Below, piece after piece: positions 44,131 to 53,255 of a stretch of 64,000 nucleotides of DNA (its first letter is position 1; every line of letters begins with the position of its first letter). The stretch is from Ruegeria sp. THAF57. Lineage in GTDB: Bacteria > Pseudomonadota > Alphaproteobacteria > Rhodobacterales > Rhodobacteraceae. The stretch lies in NCBI RefSeq assembly GCF_903914075.1, contig NZ_CAIWNQ010000007.1, forward strand, positions 124,001-188,000, written 5' to 3'. Made by a program: the position numbers and the translations under genes. Under the pieces are notes generated by a model. The model saw nothing but the letters and a program-made list of their open reading frames with translations. It was not told the DNA's origin and ran no database searches.

Positions 44131-44301
44131 TGGAATCCCAGATTTCTGTCCGTTTCAAGCGGATTTTCGCCGTCGGCACAAGCAAATCCACGAGATCCGG
44201 AAGCCCTGCAGATACCGTTAACAGTTTGTTAAGGAAATCGCGTGATCACAAACTGCAGGGGCCAGCACTGTTTGTTCTACCTTGCCCCGAGGTTGTTGCT
44301 G

Positions 44302-44664
44302 ATGAATGTTTTGATTGTAGAGAGTAACCCCGATCTTGGTCGGGTCTGGAAAAGGCATATAGAGCGTCAGGGCGCTGAGGTCACGCTTGTGGCCGGGCAA
44401 GAGGCCGCGATCCTTGCGCTTTATGGCGCAGAGTTTGACATCATTGTGTTGGACCTTGTGTTGGAAACCGGCAGCGCGCTGGCTGTCGCCGATTTCGCCA
44501 GTTATCGCCGCCCCGAAGCGCGGGTGATTTTTGTCACCAACACCACGTTCTTCTCGGATGGGTCGATTTTTGCGCACAGCCCGAATGCGTGCGCTTATGT
44601 CCAAAGCGAAACGCCGCCAGAGGATCTGGCGGCGATGGTTGAACATTACGCGGCCGGTCGCTGA
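44302..44664 (+). CDS. single-domain response-regulator receiver with degenerate active site
   Basis: A 120-aa stand-alone receiver domain starting MNVLIVESNPDLG. The phosphoacceptor Asp51 (IVLDLVL) and Thr79 (VTNT) are present. The acidic pocket has only Glu7 (then Ser8), and the conserved late lysine is Gln101 (AYVQSETPPEDL). Phosphorylation or its read-out may therefore be altered. There is no output domain and no kinase nearby. Start 44302 is preceded by GAGG; the frame is open to 44242. Its 3' end overlaps the convergent gene by 19 nt. Confidence 0.78.
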   Translation: MNVLIVESNPDLGRVWKRHIERQGAEVTLVAGQEAAILALYGAEFDIIVLDLVLETGSALAVADFASYRRPEARVIFVTNTTFFSDGSIFAHSPNACAYVQSETPPEDLAAMVEHYAAGR

Positions 44665-45635
44665 CCGCGACCGTGCGGTTCCATGTAATCCAGCACGGGG
44701 TTCACCGGGATAATCCGATGCGGATTTATACTGTCGTGACTATAGTGGTAGTGCCGCACGATATGGTTCATGTTCACGGTCTGTGCGACACCGGGCCATT
44801 GATAAAGCTCGCGGGTATAGGCCCACAGGTTCGGGTAATCGACCAGACGGTTTCGGTTGCACTTGAAATGCAGGTGATAGACGGGATCGAACCTGATCAA
44901 GGTTGTGAATAGCCTCCAATCAGCTTCTGTAACGCGATCTCCCATAAGATAGCGATGGGAACTCAGGCGGTCTTCCAGCCAGTCCAGTGTTTCAAATAGC
45001 GGCCCAACAGCCGCGTCATACGCTTGCTGGCTGGTTGCGAACCCTGACTTATATACGCCGTTGTTGACGTCAGAATAGATACGTGCGTTGACCTCTTCGA
45101 TATCGTCACGCATAGCCTCGGGCCAGTAATCGTCGGTGTTTCCCGTGATCCCGTCAAAGGCCGAGTTGAACATGCGGATGATCTCGGAACTTTCATTCGA
45201 AACAATGGTTTTCTGGGTTTTGTCCCATAGAATTGGCACCGTAACGCGGCCCGAATAGGCGGGATCGGCCTTGGTATAGACTTGATGGGCGAACTCCAAC
45301 CCAAAGAGCCCGTCCCCTGTAGCGCCATGGTCGTCCGTTTCAAACGTCCAGCCTTTGTCCATCATGTCAGGATGTACCACTGAAACCGAGATAAGGTCAG
45401 TCAGCCCTTTCAATTCGCGAAAGATCAACGTGCGGTGTGCCCAGGGGCAGGCGAGGCTGACATAGAGGTGATAGCGATCCGTTGCGGCCTTGAAGCCCCC
45501 CTTGCCGGAAGGACCTGCGCTGCCGTCTGCCGTTATCCAATTGCGAAACTGCGCTGCACTTCGTTTGAACGCCCCGCCTGTGGACTTGGTGTCATACCAT
45601 GTGTCGTGCCACTTGCCGTCTACCAACAGGCCCAT
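44646..45635 (-). CDS. yqjG: glutathionyl-hydroquinone reductase (Xi-class GST)
   Basis: Reduces glutathionyl-hydroquinones to hydroquinones, releasing GSSG. The 329-aa length is typical and longer than other GSTs. The catalytic Cys is in YVSLACPWAHRTLIFR (about 58-73); TVPILWDKTQKTIVSNESSEIIRMFN (about 131-156) binds glutathione. The C-terminal helical domain has GDRVTEADWRLFTTLIRFDPVYHLHFKCN (about 231-259), diagnostic of the Xi class. It stands alone, but a homogentisate operon and an azoreductase in the window also deal with quinones. Confidence 0.92.
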   Translation of the reverse strand: MGLLVDGKWHDTWYDTKSTGGAFKRSAAQFRNWITADGSAGPSGKGGFKAATDRYHLYVSLACPWAHRTLIFRELKGLTDLISVSVVHPDMMDKGWTFETDDHGATGDGLFGLEFAHQVYTKADPAYSGRVTVPILWDKTQKTIVSNESSEIIRMFNSAFDGITGNTDDYWPEAMRDDIEEVNARIYSDVNNGVYKSGFATSQQAYDAAVGPLFETLDWLEDRLSSHRYLMGDRVTEADWRLFTTLIRFDPVYHLHFKCNRNRLVDYPNLWAYTRELYQWPGVAQTVNMNHIVRHYHYSHDSINPHRIIPVNPVLDYMEPHGRGQRPAA

Positions 45636-45848
45636 GCTCTGATCCTCCGAATTGAGATGTCAAAGAACATAGGCGGTCGCCTTAAAGGTTCCTATGCGAG
45701 GCGACGCGCATATTGCCTGCGTCTGCGCACAAGTCCGGTTGGGATTTCCGTGCAACAGGTTGAAATCCAAACGCTCTTGGTGACCAACTTTACTGGATTT
45801 TTACATTCTGACCCTCAGAATAGGACTCTGCTGCGGGGGAAATTTGCA

Positions 45849-46202
45849 ATGACGACCTATGTTTCAAAGGAAATGAGTGCCGAATTGGATGCGGCACGAA
45901 TCGCGGGATTGAAAAAGACAAGCCGACTTCGTGTCGAATTTGGCGACAATACGTTCAAAATCCTACGATTGTGGAGGGATGGCTTTACCGTCGAAGCTGA
46001 AACGACACCTCAGCTTCGTGGTCTGGTCGATATCTATGATGGCGCAAATCACCTCTACCAGTGCCTGATCATCGCGGATCAGGACGAAGCCGGTGAAATG
46101 CGGTATGAATTCAAGCGCAGCACTGCTGCCTCGGATAAGGCCCCGCTGGATTTCTACCGCGATCCCGATGCCCCGATAGCTTTGTTGGGGCACAAGGATT
46201 GA
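45849..46202 (+). CDS. hypothetical protein conserved in roseobacters
   Basis: A 117-aa cytoplasmic protein from ATG 45849, with GGGGGAAA about 8 nt upstream; the open frame continues far upstream through non-similar sequence. It is beta-rich: RLRVEFGDNTFKILRLWRDGFTVEAE (about 27-52), LRGLVDIYDGANHLYQCLIIADQDEAGEMRYEFKRST (about 57-93). The pattern suggests a PilZ-like or small beta-barrel fold, but key c-di-GMP residues (RxxxR, D/NxSxxG) are not evident. I recall similar unnamed proteins in Rhodobacterales. Confidence 0.65.
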   Translation: MTTYVSKEMSAELDAARIAGLKKTSRLRVEFGDNTFKILRLWRDGFTVEAETTPQLRGLVDIYDGANHLYQCLIIADQDEAGEMRYEFKRSTAASDKAPLDFYRDPDAPIALLGHKD

Positions 46203-46237
46203 TCCATTGCCCAACGGATGACGCGTTGGGCTTGGAT

Positions 46238-47410
46238 TTACTGCAAGTCAGAAAAAGCGTGTTTCAGCCTGTTGCATGCCTCTTCCACGCGGCTGCGTTG
46301 GGTTGCCAGGTTGAACCGCTCGAATGTCTCGCCACCCGGGCCAAATCCGGGGCCGGGCGAGGTTGCGATCTTGGCGTCCTCACGTAGACGACGGATAAAT
46401 TCAGGGTGATCCATTCCGGTTCCTGAAAAATCGACCCAAGCCAGAAAAGTCGCCTGAAGTGGCATGGACCACAGGCCGGGGATATCTGCGATGGCTGCGT
46501 CAAAAAGCTTACGGTTGCCGTCAAGATGCGCAACCTGTTCGTCGACCCATGCTGCGCCCTCGGGCGAATAGGCCGCCATGATCATCGCCACGCCCAAAGC
46601 GCTGGGCGCATAGTCAAGGGTGCTGAGGCGATGAACCATCGCTGCGCGCAGTTTCGGGTCGGGAATGATCATGTTACCGGTGCGTTGACCCGCAATGTTG
46701 AACGTCTTGGAGGCCGCCGTCAGGGTCACCGTCCACGGCCGTGCATCGGGCGCGGCCACGTCCATCGGGACAAAGGTGCTGCCGGGATAGACCAGATCAT
46801 GGTGAATCTCATCAGACACCAACACAAGGCCATTGCGTTCAGCAAAGGCTGCCACAGCGCGCAACTCATCCGCAGTCCAAACCCGGCCGGACGGGTTTTG
46901 CGGTGAACACCACAGAAGCATCTTTTCCGACCCGTCCAAGCGCGACTGCGCGTCGTCCAGATCAATCGTGTAACTGTCGCCCTGTCGTGCCAGCGGGCAT
47001 TCCACCACGCGGCGGTCGGATTTGTTCACCTTGTGGGCGAACTCATGATAGACGGGCGTGAATATGACCACGCCGTCCCCCGGGTCGGTCCACACATCCA
47101 GACACAACGCGATCGCGTTGCCCAGCCCTTGCGAGGTCAGGACCCAATCTGTGTCAATTTCCCATCCATGACGGTTCTTCATCCACCACTGGACCGAGGT
47201 CAGATAGTCAGGGTGCGCCCACGAATACCCGAAAACACCGTGTTCCGCGGCCTTTCGAACGGCTTCGATAACGCAGGGTGCGCTGGGATAATCGGAATCT
47301 GCCGTCCACATCGCCAGCCCGTCCTGCGGTGAAATACCGTAGAGTTTCTCTAGCTTGTCCCATTTTGAACTATAAGTGCCCCGGCGGTCGATCAGGTCGT
47401 TAAACGTCAT
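46238..47410 (-). CDS. PatB/MalY-type cystathionine beta-lyase
   Basis: PLP C-S lyase of 390 aa, cutting cystathionine or cysteine S-conjugates to pyruvate, ammonia and a thiol. FDLI-like N-terminus FNDLIDRRGTYSSKWDK, AMWTADSDYPSAP (about 33-45), GVFGYSWAHPDYL (about 59-71), CSPQNPSGRVWTADEL (about 169-184), SDEIHHDLVYPG (about 200-211) and the PLP lysine in LTAASKTFNIAGQRTGNMI (about 231-249) are all MalY/PatB marks. In roseobacters such enzymes may act on sulfur compounds; not specific here. Confidence 0.92.
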   Translation of the reverse strand: MTFNDLIDRRGTYSSKWDKLEKLYGISPQDGLAMWTADSDYPSAPCVIEAVRKAAEHGVFGYSWAHPDYLTSVQWWMKNRHGWEIDTDWVLTSQGLGNAIALCLDVWTDPGDGVVIFTPVYHEFAHKVNKSDRRVVECPLARQGDSYTIDLDDAQSRLDGSEKMLLWCSPQNPSGRVWTADELRAVAAFAERNGLVLVSDEIHHDLVYPGSTFVPMDVAAPDARPWTVTLTAASKTFNIAGQRTGNMIIPDPKLRAAMVHRLSTLDYAPSALGVAMIMAAYSPEGAAWVDEQVAHLDGNRKLFDAAIADIPGLWSMPLQATFLAWVDFSGTGMDHPEFIRRLREDAKIATSPGPGFGPGGETFERFNLATQRSRVEEACNRLKHAFSDLQ

Positions 47411-47504
47411 GTCTTCTCCATCTGTCCGCAGGAAAGCTAGCTACAATTTTGGCAGGTGCAAGGGGGGCGTTGCGGCGGGGCGTGTGATGGCCTAAATCAA
47501 CCTC

Positions 47505-48023
47505 ATGAAACGCTCAATTCTTATTCATCCCGACCCCCGACTGAAAAAGGTCTGTGCCCCGGTGAGTGATCTGTCGGACGAGCTGCGTCAACTGGCCGAT
47601 GACATGCTGGAAACCATGTATGACGCCCCCGGCATCGGGCTGGCCGCACCACAGATCGGTGTGCTGGATCGGCTGATCGTGATGGACTGCGTCAAGGAAG
47701 AGGGCGAGGAACCGCGCCCGCTGATCATGTTCAACCCCGAGATTATCGCATCGTCGGACGAAACCAACGTTTACGAGGAAGGTTGTCTGTCGATCCCCGA
47801 GCAATTTGCAGAAGTGACCCGACCCAAAGTCGTCGAGGTGGCGTGGATTGACCGCGATGGCAATGCGCAGCAGGAAACATTCGATGACCTTTGGGCGACC
47901 TGCGTGCAGCACGAGATTGACCATCTGAACGGCAAGCTGTTCATCGACTATCTCAAACCACTGAAACGCCAGATGATCACGCGCAAGATGCAAAAGCTGA
48001 AACGTGAAAAGGCGCGCGCATGA
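47505..48023 (+). CDS. def: peptide deformylase
   Basis: Metalloenzyme removing N-formyl from nascent proteins. It has 172 aa with all three motifs intact: [10 protein letters not shown] (43-52), EGCLSIPE (92-99, metal Cys94) and QHEIDHLNG (135-143, His136, catalytic Glu137, His140). It is followed with a 4-nt overlap by a degenerate paralogue and then fmt, making a formylation/deformylation operon. Confidence 0.97.
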   Translation: MKRSILIHPDPRLKKVCAPVSDLSDELRQLADDMLETMYDAPGIGLAAPQIGVLDRLIVMDCVKEEGEEPRPLIMFNPEIIASSDETNVYEEGCLSIPEQFAEVTRPKVVEVAWIDRDGNAQQETFDDLWATCVQHEIDHLNGKLFIDYLKPLKRQMITRKMQKLKREKARA

Positions 48024-48514
48024 CCGTTCGTACCTGTCTGCCATGGCCCGACAAGCGCCTGCGTACCAAGGCAGAGGTTGTGAGCGAAATCACCGACGAT
48101 ATCCGCGCGATCTGGGATGACATGGTCGACACGATGGAGGCGATGCCCGGCGTGGGCCTTGCTGCGCCTCAGATCGGTGTGATGCTGCAGTTGGCCGTCG
48201 TCGATGGTTCGACCGAGCGGGGCCGGGCCGTGCGACTGGCGAACCCCGAGATTCTGCACAGCTCAATCGAGATGCGTGAACATGATGAGGCCAGCCCGAA
48301 TCTGCCCGGCGTGTCGGCCAAAGTGAAACGGCCTCGTGCGGTGACCGTCAAGTTTCTGAATGAACAAGGCATGATCGACCGCCGCGATTTTGTCGGGATC
48401 GAGGCGACAAGTGTGCAGCATCAGATCGACCATCTGAACGGGCGCATGTATTTCGACCGGCTCAGCAAGGTCAAACGCGACATGCTGCTGCGCAAAGCCA
48501 AGAAACTCGCGTAG
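48020..48514 (+). CDS. peptide-deformylase paralogue lacking catalytic residues
   Basis: A 164-aa def-fold protein. Motif 1 is complete ([10 protein letters not shown], 44-53). Motif 2 reads EASPNLPG at 90-97, so the metal-binding Cys is Ser92. Motif 3 reads QHQIDHLNG at 133-141: both histidines (134, 138) are kept but the catalytic Glu is Gln135. Deformylase activity is therefore unlikely. It is coupled to the true def by an ATGA overlap and precedes fmt by 43 nt, so it is expressed with them. It could bind formyl-Met N-termini or regulate def; both ideas are inference. Confidence 0.88.
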   Translation: MTVRTCLPWPDKRLRTKAEVVSEITDDIRAIWDDMVDTMEAMPGVGLAAPQIGVMLQLAVVDGSTERGRAVRLANPEILHSSIEMREHDEASPNLPGVSAKVKRPRAVTVKFLNEQGMIDRRDFVGIEATSVQHQIDHLNGRMYFDRLSKVKRDMLLRKAKKLA

Positions 48515-48557
48515 GCCGGGCTTCAGCCCGGCACCGCCTAAGCCTCGGAGCCCTGTC

Positions 48558-49472
48558 ATGCGCATCATCTTCATGGGAACGCCCGAATTCTCGGTACCGG
48601 TGCTGGATGCGCTGGTTGAGGAAGGGCATGAGATTGCCGCCGTGTATTGCCAGCCGCCGCGCCCGGCAGGGCGGGGTAAGAAAGACCGCCCGACCCCGGT
48701 GCACGCGCGGGCCGAGGCGTTAGGCCTGACCGTACGCCATCCGGTTTCTTTGAAATCCGAAGAAGAACAATCCGCTTTTGCCGCCTTACAAGCTGACGTT
48801 GCCGTCGTTGTGGCATATGGCTTGCTGTTGCCTCAGGCCATTCTGGATGCGCCGCGCTTTGGCTGCGTCAACATCCATGCAAGCCTTTTACCCCGCTGGC
48901 GAGGGGCCGCGCCGATTCACCGTGCAATCATGGCGGGTGATGAACAAACCGGTATCTGCATCATGCAGATGGAGGCGGGGCTGGACACCGGCCCTGTCCT
49001 GCTGCGGCAGGCCACCGATATCCGAGATCAGGAAACGACCGACCAACTGCATGACCGGCTTTCTGAGATGGGCGCGGGTCTGATCGTTCAGGCGCTGGCC
49101 ACCTTGCCGGAGTTGACGCCGGTGAACCAGCCCGACGACGGCGTGACCTATGCCTCCAAGATCGACAAGTCCGAGGCGCGCATCGACTGGACCCGCCCGG
49201 CTGTTGAGGTCGATCGCCAGATACGCGGATTGTCACCCTTTCCCGGTGCATGGACTCTGGTTGAAGGCGAGCGGATCAAACTTCTGGCCTGCTGTCTGGC
49301 CGAGCGACAGGGCACCCCCGGTCAGGTTCTGGACGATGCGTTGTGTGTTGCTTGCGGAGAGGGGGCCGTGAAGCTCCTGCGCTTGCAAAGGGCGGGCAAA
49401 GGGGCGCAGGATACAGAAACGTTCCTGCGCGGTTGGCCAATCCCGGCCGGTACGCTGTTTCAATCGGAGTAA
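48558..49472 (+). CDS. fmt: methionyl-tRNA formyltransferase
   Basis: Formylates initiator Met-tRNA using 10-formyl-THF. It has 304 aa: [19 protein letters not shown] at the start, the catalytic [20 protein letters not shown] (about 106-125, Asn and His), [12 protein letters not shown] with the Asp (about 137-148), and the C-terminal OB-like domain with [14 protein letters not shown] (about 197-210). It lies downstream of the two deformylase-type genes and 6 nt before a small membrane gene. Confidence 0.97.
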   Translation: MRIIFMGTPEFSVPVLDALVEEGHEIAAVYCQPPRPAGRGKKDRPTPVHARAEALGLTVRHPVSLKSEEEQSAFAALQADVAVVVAYGLLLPQAILDAPRFGCVNIHASLLPRWRGAAPIHRAIMAGDEQTGICIMQMEAGLDTGPVLLRQATDIRDQETTDQLHDRLSEMGAGLIVQALATLPELTPVNQPDDGVTYASKIDKSEARIDWTRPAVEVDRQIRGLSPFPGAWTLVEGERIKLLACCLAERQGTPGQVLDDALCVACGEGAVKLLRLQRAGKGAQDTETFLRGWPIPAGTLFQSE

Positions 49473-49478
49473 CACCGC

Positions 49479-49715
49479 ATGTTCATGATCCTGATGGGCA
49501 CAGTCGTGATCGCCGGGATTGTTGGATACCTGTCCGAGAAGACCGGTTTCACGCGTAACGGATATGTGCCTTCGATCATCATATGCATTGGCGGGGCGTT
49601 TCTGTTTTATTTCATCCGTATCATGTTCGGCATCAGCTTTGGCGCGCCCGGTCTGAATGCCGTGATCTCATCCATTGGCGCGTTGATCATCGTGCCGACG
49701 CATTGGAGGAAGTGA
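49479..49715 (+). CDS. small membrane protein, GlsB/YeaQ-like
   Basis: A 78-aa protein with three hydrophobic stretches (about 3-18, 31-50 and 56-72) separated by short polar loops (SEKTGFTRNGYVPS, FGISFGAPG). The pattern and glycine content resemble the GlsB/YeaQ/YmgE (transglycosylase-associated) family of stress-linked inner-membrane proteins. It begins 6 nt after fmt and ends 1 nt before the next small membrane gene, so the pair is probably co-expressed with fmt. Confidence 0.68.
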   Translation: MFMILMGTVVIAGIVGYLSEKTGFTRNGYVPSIIICIGGAFLFYFIRIMFGISFGAPGLNAVISSIGALIIVPTHWRK

Positions 49716-49716
49716 C

Positions 49717-49953
49717 ATGCCCGTAATCGCTCTGATCGTGATCGGCGCGGCCGCAGGGTTTCTGGCCACACGCCTTATGCGGATTGAGGCTGACATTCCG
49801 ACAACGATGCTCATTGGCATCGTCGGCGCGTTGGTCGGAGGGTTTCTGCTGCGCGCATTGATAACCGTTGCAGGGTGGCTGTCCGGTTTTGTCGGTGCTG
49901 TTCTGGGCGCATTACTGGTGATCTGGATCTGGCAAAAATATCTGCGCCGCTGA
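49717..49953 (+). CDS. small membrane protein, GlsB/YeaQ/YmgE family
   Basis: A 78-aa protein, almost entirely hydrophobic: PVIALIVIGAAAGFLATRLM (about 2-21), DIPTTMLIGIVGALVGGFLLRALI (about 26-49) and FVGAVLGALLVIWIWQKYL. The GxxAGxLA and GxxGAxxGG glycine repeats are typical of transglycosylase-associated family members, better conserved than in the gene before it. Despite the family name no enzymatic activity is expected. Last gene of the def-fmt run. Confidence 0.8.
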   Translation: MPVIALIVIGAAAGFLATRLMRIEADIPTTMLIGIVGALVGGFLLRALITVAGWLSGFVGAVLGALLVIWIWQKYLRR

Positions 49954-50004
49954 TCTGCGTGTCCTCGGCCGAACCGATACAATCTAATTCTTGTAGTCTG
50001 GTTC

Positions 50005-50628
50005 TTATCGACGCGGTGGGCGGCTTTTGTAGACTGGCAATCGCCAGCCAAACAGCAGTGATCCAGCCCTGAGTGCCCAGCAGACAAGGGCACAGGCCGA
50101 AAGTGCGGCAAAGGTATCCAGCCCTAAACGGGTTGCGAATACGGCCGTCAGAGCACCGGCAAAGGCGCAAGACACATAAAGCTCGCCCTGTTTCAGAACC
50201 AGCGGGACCTCATTGCAAACCACGTCACGCATCAGCCCGCCGAGGCAACCTGTAATGATCCCCATCAGAACAACGATGACGCCGGAATGTCCCAGTGACA
50301 ACGCAGCCGCTGTTCCTGCGGCAACGGCGATGGACAGGGCAAAACTGTCCAGCCAAACCAGCCAGTTATATCGGCTTTCCATCAGGTGCGCGGTGAAGAA
50401 CACCAGCGCGGCGGCACCCGTTGCGATCAGGATGTAATTTGGCTGGCCAACCCAGAAAACCGGGTGCCGGTCCAGCAGCAGATCACGCACTGTTCCGCCG
50501 CCAACCGCGGTCAGGCAGGCAATGAACGCAAAGCCGACCAAATCCAACTGCGCCCGGCTTGCAACCAAGGCACCCGTCAACGCGAACACAAAGACCGAGG
50601 CATAGTCCAGCAGTGCCAGTCCGCTCAC
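50005..50628 (-). CDS. TRIC-type cation channel family protein (UPF0126, YicG-like)
   Basis: A 207-aa membrane protein with about seven helices in two repeats. Each repeat has the glycine/arginine motif: [19 protein letters not shown] (about 41-59) and [19 protein letters not shown] (about 127-145), the KEV/RD signature of prokaryotic TRIC channels, likely K+-permeable. It is the last gene of the ispH operon, overlapping rnhA by 4 nt. Confidence 0.9.
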   Translation of the reverse strand: MSGLALLDYASVFVFALTGALVASRAQLDLVGFAFIACLTAVGGGTVRDLLLDRHPVFWVGQPNYILIATGAAALVFFTAHLMESRYNWLVWLDSFALSIAVAAGTAAALSLGHSGVIVVLMGIITGCLGGLMRDVVCNEVPLVLKQGELYVSCAFAGALTAVFATRLGLDTFAALSACALVCWALRAGSLLFGWRLPVYKSRPPRR

Positions 50629-51092
50629 GCCTTTTCCTTTTTCGGCTTGAACGGAGCCATGCCTGCACGGGCCAGTTCGTCGGCCTTTTCATTCTCGGGG
50701 TGTCCGGCATGTCCTTTGACCCACTCCCACGTCACGTCGTGGCGGGTCTGCGCTTCGTCCAGTCGTTGCCACAGATCGACATTCTTGACGGGCTTTTTGT
50801 TCGAGGTCTTCCAGCCATTGCGTTTCCAGCCGAAAATCCAGCCGGTCACTCCGTTCTTTACATAGGCGCTGTCTGTAACGACCGTGATCTTCGAGGCCCG
50901 CTCCAGTGTTTCCAACGCGCTGATCGCGGCCAGCAATTCCATACGGTTGTTGGTTGTTTCAGCCTCTCCGCCGTTCAGCTCGCGTTCTTTCAGAACGGTG
51001 TCGCCATCCATCGCGCGCAGCAACACACCCCATCCGCCGGGGCCGGGATTGCCCGAGCAGGCCCCGTCTGTATAGGCGAACAGTTCAGGCAT
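50625..51092 (-). CDS. rnhA: ribonuclease HI
   Basis: Degrades RNA in RNA-DNA hybrids. It has 155 aa from ATG 51092. The catalytic carboxylates are Asp9 ([16 protein letters not shown]), Glu in [10 protein letters not shown] (about 51), Asp in [12 protein letters not shown] (about 73) and Asp in [11 protein letters not shown] (about 136). [16 protein letters not shown] is the basic handle region. The start overlaps the methyltransferase end by 8 nt; the longer open frame is inside that gene. Confidence 0.95.
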   Translation of the reverse strand: MPELFAYTDGACSGNPGPGGWGVLLRAMDGDTVLKERELNGGEAETTNNRMELLAAISALETLERASKITVVTDSAYVKNGVTGWIFGWKRNGWKTSNKKPVKNVDLWQRLDEAQTRHDVTWEWVKGHAGHPENEKADELARAGMAPFKPKKEKA

Positions 51093-51672
51093 GGGCGAGC
51101 ACCAGAATGAAGCCGTCGTATGACCCGGCCAACCCCGCACCGACGCCAGTGGTGATTTGGTCGATGCTAAATCCGGTAGTTGCAAGGGCCTCTTCGATCT
51201 CGGTCTGCGAGAAATAGGTATAGAACCGATCCAGATCGTCGCGATGTTCCCCCGTGCCGAGTTTCAGGCCAAGGAAGAAAACACCCTGAGGTTTCAAGGC
51301 CCGGCGGATCGCCGTCAAATGACGTGGGAAATCTTCGCGGGGGGCGTGCAAAAGAGAAAAGCTGGCATAGATGCCGTCATACTCAGCAACCTCGGTCACG
51401 TCATCGAACGTGCCGAGATGCGCATCTATGCCATTTTCCAAGGCGTGATCAACAAAGGCCTGTGTTGCGTCCAGCGCGCGAACCCGCAACCCTTCGCGCT
51501 GCAAGAACGCACTGTCTGAACCGGGGCCAGAACCGAGGTCCAGAATATAGCCGCCATCCACGACGGCTTCGGCAAAGGCCATGCGCGCTTCGATTTGTTC
51601 GGGGGGCAGGGGGACACTCAGGTATTCTGCAACGCGGGTTGTATAAGCGTCGATCGTTCTTTTATCGGTCAC
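51085..51672 (-). CDS. class I SAM-dependent methyltransferase
   Basis: A 195-aa protein starting at a GTG (51672) that overlaps the DUF3429 stop (GTGA). Motif I is [21 protein letters not shown] (about 47-67), an acidic post-I residue is in [11 protein letters not shown], and motif IV is [18 protein letters not shown] (about 105-122). The substrate is not indicated. The operon (ispH, DUF3429, this gene, rnhA, TRIC) is functionally mixed. A longer upstream extension is open but lies inside the DUF3429 gene. Confidence 0.85.
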   Translation of the reverse strand: MTDKRTIDAYTTRVAEYLSVPLPPEQIEARMAFAEAVVDGGYILDLGSGPGSDSAFLQREGLRVRALDATQAFVDHALENGIDAHLGTFDDVTEVAEYDGIYASFSLLHAPREDFPRHLTAIRRALKPQGVFFLGLKLGTGEHRDDLDRFYTYFSQTEIEEALATTGFSIDQITTGVGAGLAGSYDGFILVLAHA

Positions 51673-52121
51673 AAGTATACTCCGACGGCAAGGCAGGCCA
51701 AGACAACGGCCGTCAGCAACATGCGCAACCGCATCCACCAGACCGGGGTCAGTCGCCAGTATGAAAACATGGCGTCCAATAAAAGCAACCCGGCAAATCC
51801 GTACATCAGGTTTGTTCCGGCACTGACTGGGCCGCCGCCCGTCTTGAAGAACGCCCATAGCGCAGGCAGGACCGAGAGCGTGTAGCAGGTTGCTGCCTTG
51901 CTGCCCGACGTTTTGGTCGCGAAGCCCCACAAAACGCCTGACATGAAGCTCAGGATGACCGAACCGTAGAATAACTGGACATATGGCCCAACAAACCGAG
52001 GCCCCAGCGCCTGTTTCCCCCAGTCGTTCAGATCACCGTTCAGGTAGGTCAGAGCACCCCAGATGAACGGGATGAGACCGGCTAGTCCAAGAAGCAGGGG
52101 GGCTTTGGGTATTCCGTTCAT
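51669..52121 (-). CDS. DUF3429 membrane protein
   Basis: A 150-aa protein with four hydrophobic helices (about 7-24, 50-68, 80-92, 104-117) and a C-terminal fifth. [15 protein letters not shown] at the N-terminus and [18 protein letters not shown] (about 52-69) match DUF3429. Function unknown. It overlaps ispH by 4 nt and the methyltransferase by 4 nt. Confidence 0.85.
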   Translation of the reverse strand: MNGIPKAPLLLGLAGLIPFIWGALTYLNGDLNDWGKQALGPRFVGPYVQLFYGSVILSFMSGVLWGFATKTSGSKAATCYTLSVLPALWAFFKTGGGPVSAGTNLMYGFAGLLLLDAMFSYWRLTPVWWMRLRMLLTAVVLACLAVGVYL

Positions 52122-53068
52122 GCGGGTTCCCGCAGCACGCGCGGGACTTTGAATTCAACGTTTTCAACGGCCGTTTCCACCATCTCGACCGTCACGTCAT
52201 AGTGGTCGCGGAACGCATCTATCACCTCGTTCACCAACACTTCGGGGGCCGATGCACCTGCGGTGATTGCAATGCTTGAGATCCCTTCCAACGCGCGCCA
52301 GTCGATATCGGTCGCGCGCTGCACAAGCTGAGCATAGTCACACCCGGCGCGCGAGGCGACTTCGACCAGACGCCGTGAATTGGACGAATTGGGTGCGCCT
52401 ACCACCAGCAGGGCGTCCGATTTGGGCGCAACGGCCTTGACCGCTTCTTGCCGGTTGGTCGTCGCATAGCAGATGTCTTCCTTATGCGGTCCGACAATGG
52501 CAGGGAACCGGGCTTGAAGGGCCGCGATAATGTCTTTTGTGTCGTCGACAGACAGGGTGGTCTGGGTCACAAAAGCCAGCTTTTCGGGGTTGCGAACCTG
52601 AACCGTAGCAACATCTTCGACCGTTTCGACCAACAGCACTTCGCCCGCCGGCAGTTGGCCCATGGTCCCAACCGTTTCCGGATGCCCCTTGTGGCCGATC
52701 ATGATCATCTGCAGGCCCGCGTCCGAGTGGCGCTGGGCTTCGACATGGACCTTGGAGACCAAGGGACAGGTCGCGTCCACATAGATCATTTCGCGCCGTG
52801 CCGCCGTTTCCGGGACCGATTTCGGCACGCCATGGGCGGAAAAGATCACTGGCCGGTCATCAGGGCATTCGTCCAGTTCCTCGACAAACACCGCTCCTTT
52901 GTCGCGCAGCCCGTCGACGACAAATTTGTTATGCACGATCTCGTGGCGCACATAGACCGGTGCGCCCCATTTTTGCAGGGCCATTTCGACGATCTTGATG
53001 GCCCGATCGACACCGGCGCAGAACCCGCGCGGCGCGGCAAGGTACAAAGTCAGCGGGGGCTTGTTCAT
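52118..53068 (-). CDS. ispH: 4-hydroxy-3-methylbut-2-enyl diphosphate reductase
   Basis: Fe-S enzyme completing the MEP pathway to IPP and DMAPP. It has 316 aa. The three cluster cysteines are in [11 protein letters not shown] (about 17), [11 protein letters not shown] (about 101) and [11 protein letters not shown] (about 198); ligand-binding histidines are in RHEIVHN and GHKGHPE, and the SN/SS motif is in [12 protein letters not shown] (about 217-228). It heads a five-gene overlapping minus-strand operon. Confidence 0.97.
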   Translation of the reverse strand: MNKPPLTLYLAAPRGFCAGVDRAIKIVEMALQKWGAPVYVRHEIVHNKFVVDGLRDKGAVFVEELDECPDDRPVIFSAHGVPKSVPETAARREMIYVDATCPLVSKVHVEAQRHSDAGLQMIMIGHKGHPETVGTMGQLPAGEVLLVETVEDVATVQVRNPEKLAFVTQTTLSVDDTKDIIAALQARFPAIVGPHKEDICYATTNRQEAVKAVAPKSDALLVVGAPNSSNSRRLVEVASRAGCDYAQLVQRATDIDWRALEGISSIAITAGASAPEVLVNEVIDAFRDHYDVTVEMVETAVENVEFKVPRVLREPA

Positions 53069-53185
53069 GTCACGGTCTCCTTAAGGCCACAGGTAAGTCT
53101 TTTCCCGGCCTTGGTCCAGACAGGACTGCGTCATTGATCTGACATGAATCAGTGCTAGCCAAGAGGTGTTTTAGCACCTGTCTTT

Positions 53186-53224
53186 AGTTAAAGAAGCGCG
53201 GTCAGGTGTTAAGCCTGACCGCGC
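53186..53224 (-). terminator. terminator of the NYN-domain gene
   Basis: GCGCGGTCAGG (53196-53206) and CCTGACCGCGC (53214-53224) form a perfect 11-bp stem with a 7-nt loop. On the minus strand it is followed by TTCTTTAAC. It lies 32 nt after the NYN stop. Confidence 0.7.
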
Positions 53225-53255
53225 CGTTTTCAACTCGGTTGTGAGTGATCGGGTG

